NCBI RefSeq assembly: GCF_019977755.1
Contig: NZ_AP025144.1
Location: 1,798,001-1,862,000, forward strand
Reading direction: 5' to 3'
Origin: Vibrio penaeicida
GTDB lineage: Bacteria; Pseudomonadota; Gammaproteobacteria; Enterobacterales; Vibrionaceae
Length of the DNA stretch: 64,000 nt
In this document: positions 27,707 through 35,055 of the stretch, one piece after another
Numbering within the stretch: position 1 is the stretch's first letter
Layout: every line of letters starts with the position of its first letter
The notes under the pieces: generated by a model
Databases searched by the model: none
Seen by the model: only the letters and a program-made list of their open reading frames with translations
Told to the model about the DNA's origin: nothing
Position numbers and translations under genes: made by a program

Positions 27707-28327
27707 ATGGATTTTGATTGGGTAGAGTGGTTTGGCTATCTCGCATCTTTGGTCGTACTTGTATCGCTAACAATGACGTCCATCATAAAGTTAAGAGTGA
27801 TTAACTTTATCGGCTGCTTACTTTTTGCAGCGTTTGCCTATTTTATTGATTCTTATCCCACTATGTTGATGAACTTAGGTATTGCAGGAATCAATGTCTA
27901 TTATTTGTGGGGTATTTATACCACCAAAGAGAGATTCAAATTGATCTCGGCTTCTGTCGATTCGGAATATTTCGACCATTTTGTTTCCACCAACTTAGCC
28001 GAAATTGAGCAGCAAACCTCGGTGGAATCGATAAAGAAATCGGACACGGCATTTTATACACTTCGAAACAACAGTATTGCGGGCGTGCTGGTGGGGAACA
28101 TGGATAAGGACGGCACGTTATCTCTTGTGCTTGATTTTGTGACGCCAGAGTATCGAGACATGAAGGTCGCGCAGTATTACTACCAATTACACCCAGAAGT
28201 GATGAAGCAACGCGGTGTAAACATGCTTAAAGCCATTGCGAAAACCAGAGAGCACGAAGAGTATCTTTTGAACGTTGGTTTTTCTCCTTCTAAGGAAAAT
28301 GCCGCGGTGTATTTAAAGGCTTTATAA
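27707..28327 (+). CDS. YgjV-like inner-membrane protein with a cytosolic domain
   Basis: A 206-residue protein. The first 85 residues carry three hydrophobic helices (WFGYLASLVVLVSLTM, VINFIGCLLFAAFAYFI, LMNLGIAGINVYYLWGIY) like the E. coli YgjV family. Residues 90-206 are soluble and resemble a degenerate GNAT acetyltransferase fold (AGVLVGNMDKDG, VTPEYRDMKVAQYYYQ). AAGGAG lies 8 bases before this ATG; a longer frame from 27548 overlaps phoA and its terminator. Function unknown. Confidence 0.75.
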   Translation: MDFDWVEWFGYLASLVVLVSLTMTSIIKLRVINFIGCLLFAAFAYFIDSYPTMLMNLGIAGINVYYLWGIYTTKERFKLISASVDSEYFDHFVSTNLAEIEQQTSVESIKKSDTAFYTLRNNSIAGVLVGNMDKDGTLSLVLDFVTPEYRDMKVAQYYYQLHPEVMKQRGVNMLKAIAKTREHEEYLLNVGFSPSKENAAVYLKAL

Positions 28328-28368
28328 CCCCAGCGCGTACTTGTGCATCAATTAACAAAGGCTAGGAT

Positions 28369-28980
28369 ATGACAATAAAAAATATCGTTTTTGACGTAGG
28401 TAACGTGATTGTAAAATGGTCTCCTCTTGAGATCGTTTCCGCAACGTTTGATGTGGAAGAGGAAGCGGCGCAAAAACTGGCTCAAGACATTTTCTCTCAT
28501 CAAATTTGGCTTGATTTAAATAAAGGTCGGTATTCTGAAAGTGAAGCGAAGCTGGCGTATCAAACTCAACTGCAGCTAAGTGCAACCGAAACTGACCGAC
28601 TCTTTGATAACGTGAAATCATCACTGTCCTTATTAGAAGGCACAGAAGACATGATGAAAGATTTAAAAGAATCAGGCTATGGCATTTACGCACTCACTGA
28701 TAATGTGCATGAAATTGTTACGTTTCTTAAAGATAAATACGATTTTTGGTCGCTATTCGACAATGCCATTGTCTCTGCGGAATGGGATGTACTGAAACCT
28801 AATCCTAGAATATACCAGTTGGTGGTGGAGCAATGTAACGTGGAAGCTGGTGAATCTGTATTTTTAGATGACATGCCCGCGAATGTAGAGGGGGCGAAAA
28901 CAGAGGGCTTTCACGCTTTCCAGTTTTCAACGGCTAAGAAAGCGCGAGAAGATTTGCGTAGCTTAGGTGTTTCCGTATAG
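28369..28980 (+). CDS. HAD-superfamily hydrolase (YihX-like sugar-phosphate phosphatase)
   Basis: A 203-residue HAD subfamily IA phosphatase. Motif I is IVFDVGNVIVKW; the second aspartate is replaced by asparagine as in the YihX/variant-3 branch. Motif II is ALTDN (near 108), the lysine is in KPNPRIYQ, and motif IV is VFLDDMPANVEGA. A helical cap lies at residues 15-80. YihX removes phosphate from alpha-glucose-1-phosphate; the same activity here is inferred. It is 41 bases after the YgjV-like gene and convergent with the next gene after only 11 bases. Confidence 0.83.
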   Translation: MTIKNIVFDVGNVIVKWSPLEIVSATFDVEEEAAQKLAQDIFSHQIWLDLNKGRYSESEAKLAYQTQLQLSATETDRLFDNVKSSLSLLEGTEDMMKDLKESGYGIYALTDNVHEIVTFLKDKYDFWSLFDNAIVSAEWDVLKPNPRIYQLVVEQCNVEAGESVFLDDMPANVEGAKTEGFHAFQFSTAKKAREDLRSLGVSV

Positions 28981-28991
28981 AGAGTACAAAG

Positions 28992-29474
28992 CTAACGGAT
29001 GATACTGCGTGTTCGTAAGTGAGGGACTACCAATGCAATCGAAAAGGTAATCATACTGACAATAACACGCAGTAAATTCGCGGTATTCCATTGATCTCGA
29101 ATGGTTTGCCAATCATCGGGCAGCGCGGCTGGATCCCATGATTCTGTGTAGTAGTTAAGCGGTAAATTAACAAACCGAGTAAAAATAACTATCCCAATAA
29201 AGTAACTCAAAGCGATGGCTAACCAAATCAGTGCACATCGTTTATCCTTTCTCAGCCACACCACTCCAGTTACTGTGGGCAACAGAGCAGCCCCAAAAAA
29301 GCACACAAAAAAACCGGTGTGTCTCACATTGATATTAAACAGTGATTGTACCGTAGCGTAGGTGCTGCCATCGACTTCGAGCATGGCGTAGTTCACGTTA
29401 AAACTGTAGGTGGCAAAAAAACCAGCCATAAGTCCAAGCAGTAAAGTAGATGTTGCTTCTAGTCCCTTTTCCAT
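28992..29474 (-). CDS. DUF1772-type membrane protein
   Basis: A 160-residue protein with about four transmembrane segments (LLLGLMAGFFATYSF, TGFFVCFFGAALLPTVTGVV, ALIWLAIALSYFIGIVIF and a C-terminal IVSMITFSIALVV). The loop NLPLNYYTESWDP and NTANLLR are typical of the DUF1772/anthrone-oxygenase-like family; no reaction can be assigned. It lies 60 bases after the Crp-like gene on the same strand and is probably co-transcribed with it. Confidence 0.75.
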   Translation of the reverse strand: MEKGLEATSTLLLGLMAGFFATYSFNVNYAMLEVDGSTYATVQSLFNINVRHTGFFVCFFGAALLPTVTGVVWLRKDKRCALIWLAIALSYFIGIVIFTRFVNLPLNYYTESWDPAALPDDWQTIRDQWNTANLLRVIVSMITFSIALVVPHLRTRSIIR

Positions 29475-29534
29475 TTTGCTTTCCTTTTTGTGCGTTAACG
29501 GAAAGTCTGGCGAAATGTCAGAGAGTTGTACTTA

Positions 29535-30098
29535 TCATTTGGTAAGTGACATGGATTTTTTTAATCGGGAGAAGGATTCAGGTGTTACGCCGATATAACT
29601 TGCGAGGTGCATGTTGGGTAAACGCTTGAACTCCGGCCTCTGAGTGATGAGTTTAATGTAGCGCTGCGCTGCGGTAAGTTGCAGCCAGTCTTTCTCTCTA
29701 TTGAACTTTTCGGCTAATACATTTTCCATCCAAAGGTGAGAAAACGTCATCCAGTCGGCTTCGTTGGCAAAATTTTGTTTGAAGACATCAAAATCCCAAC
29801 GCCATCCGCTACCACTTTCAATGGATTCAATAAAAAATCCGGCGGGCTCATTCCTTAGCGATTCTGTCACCGGCCAGAAGAAAGCATGATCGACAAAAAA
29901 GGCTTTGTTGTGCTCTTTTCCATCTCTGTCGAGGTAGTACATCCTCACAGAGCCTGAGTTTAATAGGAATACCGTGTTCCATTTTGACTGTGAATCGAGA
30001 AGAAACTCTTGTGGTTCGAATCGAAATGATTGCGCTGAAAGGGTAAGTTTGTTTTGCGTTGGCTTATCAAGTTGCCTAAAAAACTGACTTTCCACCAT
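29535..30098 (-). CDS. Crp/Fnr-type transcriptional regulator
   Basis: A 187-residue protein with an N-terminal cyclic-nucleotide-binding-like barrel (about 5-115: PQEFLLDSQSKWNTVFLLNSGSVRMYYLD). The C-terminal part contains AAQRYIKLITQRPEFKRLP and a short helix-turn-helix (HLASYIGVTPESFSRLKKSM). It lacks the cysteines of Fnr and the canonical cAMP-binding signature, so its ligand is unknown. GAGAAGGAAATC precedes the start at 30098; the frame extends nine codons further but without such a site. Divergent from the ArsR gene and probably an autoregulator of the downstream DUF1772 gene (inference). Confidence 0.83.
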   Translation of the reverse strand: MVESQFFRQLDKPTQNKLTLSAQSFRFEPQEFLLDSQSKWNTVFLLNSGSVRMYYLDRDGKEHNKAFFVDHAFFWPVTESLRNEPAGFFIESIESGSGWRWDFDVFKQNFANEADWMTFSHLWMENVLAEKFNREKDWLQLTAAQRYIKLITQRPEFKRLPNMHLASYIGVTPESFSRLKKSMSLTK

Positions 30099-30234
30099 GA
30101 TTTCCTTCTCAACATATCTTTGCAACCAGTATAAGACCTAAGTTTACTAAGACGAGAACTCTCCAATGTCTCAATGATAAGAACTTGGCCTTTATCATGT
30201 TGAAATATTCCCATATAGGAATATATTAAAGTTT

Positions 30235-30579
30235 ATGGCTAGAACAAAAACCACATTTGATCCATTTAACGCGATAGCTGAGCCTAAAAGAAGAGAGCTA
30301 CTGGAAAAATTAGCTGGCAAAGAAATGACGGTTAATCAGCTAGTTGAATCACTTGGGTGGAATCAGCCAATGGTATCCAAACACTTAGGGGTGCTAAAAG
30401 CCGTCGATTTGGTTAGGGAGCGTCGAGAAGGAAGATTTCGCGCTTATCACGTAAATGGCGAGCAACTTAAGTCTATTCAAGACTGGATTGTTCAATTCGA
30501 GCAATATTGGACCCATACTTTAGATAGTTTGGGTGAATACCTACAAGAGATTCAACAAAAAGGGGACAAGGATGAGTAA
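30235..30579 (+). CDS. ArsR-family winged-helix repressor
   Basis: A 114-residue regulator. The DNA-binding core is FNAIAEPKRRELLEKLA, MTVNQLVESLGWNQPMVSKHL (recognition helix about residues 40-55) and the RREGRFRAYHVN wing. It lacks the metal-binding cysteines of arsenic or cadmium sensors and belongs with the SdpR-like members that pair with AHSA1 proteins. It overlaps the next gene by 8 bases (GATGAGTAA) and is preceded by a poor ribosome binding site. Confidence 0.88.
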   Translation: MARTKTTFDPFNAIAEPKRRELLEKLAGKEMTVNQLVESLGWNQPMVSKHLGVLKAVDLVRERREGRFRAYHVNGEQLKSIQDWIVQFEQYWTHTLDSLGEYLQEIQQKGDKDE

Positions 30580-31075
30580 TCAACACGTAGAACCCACCAT
30601 TCTAACAAGAGAATACGATGCGCCTATCGCTTTGGTATTTGAGGCATGGACTAAAGTAGAGCACATGACAAAGTGGATGGTTCCTATGCCTGGCGTAACC
30701 TGCGAATTTACCCGAGCTGATATTCAGGCTGGTGGATCGTCTCTTCACAAGATGGTGATGCCAAATGGTTTCGAGATGTGGCTTTTATCTCAATACATTG
30801 AAATTGTAGAACCGCACACGGTTGTGTTTATTCAATCGGTATCGAATGAGCAGGGCGAGATCATGCCGAGCCCACAAATGCCTAATTGGCCAAAAGAAAT
30901 GAAAACAACGGTTAAGCTTGAAGAAAATGGCAGCCAAACTAAATTACAACTGATTTGGGAGCCCGTTAACGCGACATCAGAAGAACTCGCCGCATTTGAC
31001 GCATCGCGCAGCCAACACGGTGCAGGTTGGGGAACTGGCTTGGATAGTTTGGGACGATATCTTTCAACTCAATAG
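30572..31075 (+). CDS. SRPBCC (AHSA1-like) domain protein
   Basis: A 167-residue START-like fold protein. Motifs are the N-terminal TILTREYDAPIALVFEAWTKVEHMTKWM and the C-terminal HGAGWGTGLDSLGRYL helix. Such proteins bind small hydrophobic ligands and are often encoded behind an ArsR repressor, as here. ACAAGGATG gives a reasonable ribosome binding site and a coupled start. Its TAG stop is the first TAG of an 8-bp tandem repeat that fills the next 48 bases. Ligand unknown. Confidence 0.85.
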   Translation: MSNQHVEPTILTREYDAPIALVFEAWTKVEHMTKWMVPMPGVTCEFTRADIQAGGSSLHKMVMPNGFEMWLLSQYIEIVEPHTVVFIQSVSNEQGEIMPSPQMPNWPKEMKTTVKLEENGSQTKLQLIWEPVNATSEELAAFDASRSQHGAGWGTGLDSLGRYLSTQ

Positions 31076-31123
31076 CTCAATAGCTCAATAGCTCAATAGC
31101 TCAATAGCTCAATAGCTCAATAG
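31068..31123 (+). repeat. Seven tandem copies of CTCAATAG
   Basis: Seven perfect 8-bp units, the first containing the last codons and stop of the AHSA1-like gene. The unit is not a multiple of three, but changes in copy number fall after the stop and would not alter the protein. Confidence 0.97.
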
Positions 31124-31148
31124 CGACATAGTTGTATGGTAAAAATAT

Positions 31149-31179
31149 AGGCTGTTAGGTGCTCATAACAGCCTTTTTT
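31149..31179 (+). terminator. Rho-independent terminator after the ArsR-AHSA1 pair
   Basis: AGGCTGTTA/TAACAGCCT stem, 8-base loop, then T6. Confidence 0.9.
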
Positions 31180-31259
31180 GCTTTAGGTGACTCAGGGATA
31201 GAAGTTTTTTGCTGAGTGGGCGGTCAGTATTGTTACGAGCCTGCTGTGTATATGGCGAA

Positions 31260-31439
31260 ATGCCCATAGAAATTTATTTACCCTGCGACCCAGAGTGGCT
31301 TTGCCAGACAATACTTATTGTATTAGGCATTGTGTTTGTCATCGGTGTGATACGTTTTGTTTTCATTTTGAAAAATGAGTATTCTTCAATGCAGAATACG
31401 TCTAAGCCAAAGCCCAGCAAAAAGAAACCCCGTCACTAA
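31260..31439 (+). CDS. Small single-span membrane protein (hypothetical)
   Basis: A possible 59-residue protein: a short N-terminal part (MPIEIYLPCDPEW), one strong hydrophobic helix (ILIVLGIVFVIGVIRFVFIL, about 18-37) and a lysine/proline-rich tail (SKPKPSKKKPRH). The ribosome binding site is weak, and a TTG at 31209 would give a longer form. It looks like a real single-pass protein by composition, but no family is recognised. Confidence 0.45.
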   Translation: MPIEIYLPCDPEWLCQTILIVLGIVFVIGVIRFVFILKNEYSSMQNTSKPKPSKKKPRH

Positions 31440-31557
31440 CGTCACTATCCAAACCCATGCCAAACTACTTTGCATTCCGGATTGACGAACGATCACCTAG
31501 TCACTTAATGTTACCGAGTATTCCCCCTCTTTTTAGATTGATTTTAGAGAACATTTC

Positions 31558-32322
31558 ATGACCACTACTGAGCAGCGTGAGTATCTAGGCCCATTTCAGG
31601 TCTTTATTTTGTTTTTGTCTGTCTTTGTTTTGATATCCGTTGTATTGCAATTAACAACGAAACTACCCGATGACATCAACACTATGCTCAGATGGTCGGA
31701 TCAATTTATCTGTGTTTTCTTCTTTATTGATTTCATTATCCAATTGAAACATGCCCCCGATCGTTGGCGATATTTTCGTACATGGGGGTGGATAGATTTG
31801 CTTTCTTCCGTCCCATTTGGTTTTTATCCGCAATTTGCGCGCGTCGTTCGTGTTATTCGTCTCATTCGGGTCATTCGCTCTGTTCGCACATTAGCCAATG
31901 TCTTTTTACGGAACAAAGTAAAAAGCTCGTTCTCATTCGTTGTTTTTGTTTCGATTCTTATGCTGACCGTTGGTGCAATCGCATTACTTTTGTTAGAGCA
32001 AGGGGTTGAAGGAGCCAACATTCACAATGCGTCAGACGCATTTTGGTGGGCATTTGTAACGATAACGACTGTAGGTTACGGGGATTTCTATCCCGTCACA
32101 GCTGAGGGTAGGTTTGTTGCCTCTGTGTTGATGACAACGGGTGTTGGTCTATTCGGTACTTTTACCGGCTTTGTGGCTTCTTGGTTTCTGGAAGATGACA
32201 AAGAGGATCAGGGCAAACACATAATGGCAAACCTCAAAGACGAAGTGACGGAACTCAGATCAGAAGTCGGAGAGCTTAAAGCATTGCTTATAGAATTAAA
32301 CCAAAAAAAAGACCCCAATTAA
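31558..32322 (+). CDS. Voltage-gated-type potassium channel
   Basis: A 254-residue six-helix ion channel subunit. The arginine-rich S4-like segment is RVVRVIRLIRVIRSVRTLAN (about 96-115). The pore loop with the K+ selectivity filter is TITTVGYGDFYP (about 172-183), followed by S6 (VLMTTGVGLFGTFTGFVAS). The C-terminal 40 residues form a charged coiled coil (LKDEVTELRSEVGELKALLIEL) suited to tetramer assembly. The last five codons and stop lie inside the terminator of the convergent gene. Confidence 0.9.
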   Translation: MTTTEQREYLGPFQVFILFLSVFVLISVVLQLTTKLPDDINTMLRWSDQFICVFFFIDFIIQLKHAPDRWRYFRTWGWIDLLSSVPFGFYPQFARVVRVIRLIRVIRSVRTLANVFLRNKVKSSFSFVVFVSILMLTVGAIALLLLEQGVEGANIHNASDAFWWAFVTITTVGYGDFYPVTAEGRFVASVLMTTGVGLFGTFTGFVASWFLEDDKEDQGKHIMANLKDEVTELRSEVGELKALLIELNQKKDPN

Positions 32323-32328
32323 TGGGGT
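32303..32328 (-). terminator. Terminator of the minus-strand DHFR-like gene, inside the channel gene's 3' end
   Basis: On the minus strand ACCCC-ATTAATT-GGGGT is followed by C and eight T. The same bases encode the last codons (KKDPN) and stop of the potassium channel on the plus strand. Confidence 0.8.
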
Positions 32329-32408
32329 AAAGAAAATTGACTTTTAAACAGATCCGAGTTCATTCAGTTCTATCGTTACTCGCTCAACGCCTTTCTCTGG
32401 CGCGGTAT

Positions 32409-33008
32409 TCAAGGCAGGTTTTTGGAAGTTAACGCAGGTTTGTAGAAATGCATCATTACACCGTTATCGCAGCTATCAAACTTTGTAAGTTCAAAACGAT
32501 GTAAGGCGCTGCCGTATTCGAACAGACGTTTTCCGCTACCAACAACGACAGGAAATACCCAGAGGCGAAGTTCATCTATTAGGCCATGCTTTAGAAGCGC
32601 TTGTATCAGATTGGCACTGCCATGCACTTGTAGGATAGGACCGTTTTGGCTTTTTAAAGCATGAATTTCAGAAGCAATATCGCCCGTAATTGCATGGGAA
32701 TTCTCCCAATTCAATGTTTGTGGGTCAGACGTAACAACGTATTTCCTCGCTGCATTCATTCGGTCTGAAAGTGTGCTTTTTGGTGCGTTAGGCCAATGCC
32801 TTGAAAAAATGTTATAGGTATTGCGACCAAAAACCATATCGTAAGGCGTCGACATCGCGTAGCTTTCGACCTGGCTCATTACACCTTCCCAGTAAGGCGC
32901 TGCCCAACCGCCATGCTTAAATCCACCAGATGGGTCTTCTTCAGGCATACTAGGGGACTGCATGACTCCATCAAGCGTTACGAATGCCAGAACAGCAAGA
33001 TTTCTCAT
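32409..33008 (-). CDS. Dihydrofolate reductase-like protein (RibD C-terminal family)
   Basis: A 199-residue protein of the YyaP/RibD-C reductase group. The N-terminal strand is LAVLAFVTLDGVMQSPS, the central motif DMVFGRNTYNIFSRHWP, then GPILQVHGSANLIQALLKHGLIDELRL and PVVVGSGKRLFE. This family binds NAD(P)H; the substrate is unknown and it need not be a true folate enzyme. AAGGAGGCATC precedes its ATG. It is first downstream of the small gene pair (12-base gap) and probably in one operon with it. Confidence 0.83.
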   Translation of the reverse strand: MRNLAVLAFVTLDGVMQSPSMPEEDPSGGFKHGGWAAPYWEGVMSQVESYAMSTPYDMVFGRNTYNIFSRHWPNAPKSTLSDRMNAARKYVVTSDPQTLNWENSHAITGDIASEIHALKSQNGPILQVHGSANLIQALLKHGLIDELRLWVFPVVVGSGKRLFEYGSALHRFELTKFDSCDNGVMMHFYKPALTSKNLP

Positions 33009-33019
33009 AGATGCCTCCT

Positions 33020-33457
33020 TTATATCTTGTTCGTGTAGGTATTTCGGTGCCTATTATCTGAGCGGAACTTTTTATGGATCCAACCTAAAGTCAGTCCAAA
33101 AATCCCAAATTGCAGCAACCCGACTGTTAGTTCAATTAGAATCCAGTTTGAAATTGATGGTACGGTATATTTAGCAGGCTCGGTGAGTGCGATATAGCTG
33201 ACAAGAAACGATCCAAAAAGCAGCGAAATAATTACACCGTCTTTCATTCTAACGGTACTGTCTTTCCAGGCTTTCAGACCAATGCTGATGATTAAGCCTT
33301 GAATAATCATAACGACGAACCCCATCGCCATGATTGGCTCAGAGCGAAGAAAACCCACTGAATCAAAATGATCTTTGTTAATAACAAAATGGGATAAGCC
33401 TTGTGCGGCAAAGGTAACGACCATAAAGGTCAGAATTGATAGGACATGCGCAATCAT
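33020..33457 (-). CDS. Four-helix membrane protein (hypothetical)
   Basis: A 145-residue protein with four evident transmembrane segments: MIAHVLSILTFMVVTFAAQG, MGFVVMIIQGLIISIGL, GVIISLLFGSFLVSYIAL and WILIELTVGLLQFGIFGL. A basic C-terminus (HKKFRSDNRH) is probably cytoplasmic. Its ATG overlaps the stop of the preceding small gene as ATGA. No family is recognised with certainty. It is followed 12 bases later by the DHFR-like gene. Confidence 0.7.
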   Translation of the reverse strand: MIAHVLSILTFMVVTFAAQGLSHFVINKDHFDSVGFLRSEPIMAMGFVVMIIQGLIISIGLKAWKDSTVRMKDGVIISLLFGSFLVSYIALTEPAKYTVPSISNWILIELTVGLLQFGIFGLTLGWIHKKFRSDNRHRNTYTNKI

Positions 33458-33669
33458 TGTGTCACTCCCTGTATTGAATTAGCGGACGTGAACGACTTTT
33501 TTATGGAACACAATACTGATGCTATTTCTATCAGGTGAACAACGGGGGCTTCAGCCTTTTTCCATTGACTAAACAAACTAGGACTTTTCAAAACCTCGAG
33601 ATAGGCTAAAAATAAGTCGTCTAAATTATGTTCGACTCCGGTCCAATTCCTTTCTTGATTCATTCTCAC
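33454..33669 (-). CDS. Small protein of unknown function, coupled to the membrane protein
   Basis: A 71-residue soluble protein with no recognised family. AAGGAG lies 6 bases before a GTG at 33669 and 12 before an ATG at 33663, so the GTG start is slightly favoured. The 4-base ATGA overlap with the next gene is the best evidence that it is real. The motif NLDDLFLAYLEVLKSPSLFSQW suggests a helical fold. Confidence 0.6.
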   Translation of the reverse strand: MRMNQERNWTGVEHNLDDLFLAYLEVLKSPSLFSQWKKAEAPVVHLIEIASVLCSIKKSFTSANSIQGVTQ

Positions 33670-33793
33670 AGTTTTCTCCTTGATAAGCTGTTTAACTTAC
33701 GTTCAAACCAGTTTTTAGTTCTGGCTATTATCTAGACGAGAGAAATCACAATTCGGGGACAGTTTAGGTAAAATTATTTAGGTTGTTTGACCC

Positions 33794-33819
33794 AAAAAAA
33801 AGACCCCAATTAAGGGGTC
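33794..33819 (-). terminator. Rho-independent terminator of the malate-synthase-domain gene
   Basis: On the minus strand GACCCC-TTAATT-GGGGTC is followed by eight T. It closely resembles the terminator at 32303-32328. Confidence 0.9.
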
Positions 33820-33885
33820 AGTCAGATTGACATAGACTAAGGTTAAGGTTTTTATAAAATAGTTGTGTGGATATTTTTGTGTATC

Positions 33886-34446
33886 TTAATTCTTGCAAAA
33901 GCGAGTGAGTGTATAGTCTTCACCACTGCGCGAGGTGTACTCTTTGTCGACGCTGTGCGCAATGGGGTCGCCCTTTGCTCCCGTTTCTAGAAGGCTGATC
34001 CAGTAACGGTGGTTAGATTGGGTTTCCATGCACAGCGAGGTACGAGATTCCAGCTGAATATCTTGGATGTTTGCCAAATTATCAATACTGCCTAGGTGTG
34101 TCCCTAGCGTAATCTCTAGGTGCGAACCTTGAGCATCTTTAAGTAAAATGGCTTCCGGCTCGCGTTTGTGACCTGATAAAGCGACAAACTGTGAAGGGTT
34201 ATCTAACCCTACCAACTTCCCATCTGCAAAGCAGGCAACCAAATTGCAGTAGTACACCATATAGTTCACAACATCTTGATGAGAACCATGCTCTAACGGG
34301 AAGGATGAATCCAATATTTCTTTTGCTCGTTGTTGCTTTTCTGTCACTCGTTGCGCATTTGATTTTTCAGCAGCGAGGACAGAAGTCGCATCAAACTGTT
34401 GTTCGGTTTCTGTATTTTGATTGTTCGAAGCAGTTGATATAGTCAT
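33886..34446 (-). CDS. Stand-alone malate synthase G insertion-domain-like protein
   Basis: A 186-residue protein that by eye matches only an inner section of malate synthase G (roughly residues 160-345 of E. coli GlcB). [17 protein letters not shown] corresponds to [37 protein letters not shown] corresponds to [34 protein letters not shown] corresponds to DDRHYTAADGSEISL. The TIM barrel with the Mg-binding Glu/Asp and catalytic Arg/Asp is missing, and the DCEDSVAAVDAEDK motif is replaced. So it cannot be a malate synthase; a regulatory or binding role is a guess. The first 45 residues are Gln/Thr-rich linker. It is monocistronic with its own terminator and palindromes upstream. Confidence 0.7.
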   Translation of the reverse strand: [186 protein letters not shown]

Positions 34447-35055
34447 AGTGATGTCCTCATCATTTATCTTTTTGCCAGCTTGGGTAAAAGAGGTGACTGT
34501 TCTTTTGCCCTTGCTTCAACTTTAGATTAGCGCCATTCACATCAAAATTTCACAATAAAAATTTCACAGTGTAAATTTTACAAAAAAGCCTGTGAAATTT
34601 TACACAGCATCTATCACTCCCATGCACTTTTCATATTTTGTTGTCTTATCAAAGCGGGGCAACGACTTGCTTATGCTTTTTGACTCGCACCATCTTTAAG
34701 CCAGCCTGTCCCGCATCACTATTTTGAGACAAACGCTAAGGTGTCATGTCTCTATTATTTTTGAGAACGAAATAAAAAGAAGGTTACCGACAAACTGCAC
34801 TTGTTGAGGTAAGGGGGATGAATTGAAAAAATATTCATAATTCTTGCGAGCTCACGTCACAAAAAACATAGATTTCAGAGAAATTCTTTTGATCAAAATC
34901 ACTTTAAAAATTAAAAAACAGCGCTAGGTTCTGTGAATAGAAACAAATAGAAATAAACAAAAAACACGAGAAATAAAGCGAAAGAAAACGAAAGGAATCA
35001 AGAAAAGAGACACTCAATATTTGATGTTCACTTTCTGATATTAGGGAAAATATTC
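34447..35055. promoter_or_regulatory. Divergent control region between the malate-synthase-domain gene and the GH31 gene
   Basis: This 609-base A/T-rich region holds a cluster of related boxes between 34548 and 34606 (two TTTCACA half-sites and two palindromes), and a purine-rich leader (34930-35010) before the GH31 ribosome binding site (AGGGAAAATATTC). No convincing small gene or RNA was found. Confidence 0.6.
34570..34606. promoter_or_regulatory. Two palindromic operator-like boxes
   Basis: TGTAAATTTTACA (34570-34582) and TGTGAAATTTTACACA (34591-34606) share the pattern TGT-n-AAATTT-n-ACA. Their centres are 22-23 bases, about two helical turns, apart. Two half-sites (TTTCACA at 34548 and 34562) lie just before them. 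They are 125-160 bases upstream of the malate-synthase-domain gene. Regulator unknown. Confidence 0.6.

Noticed and set aside
33886..34446. Truncated pseudogene of malate synthase G
   Set aside because: The frame is intact with plausible start, linker, terminator and divergent sequence at the former catalytic motif, which points to a maintained protein rather than a decaying fragment. Not fully excluded.
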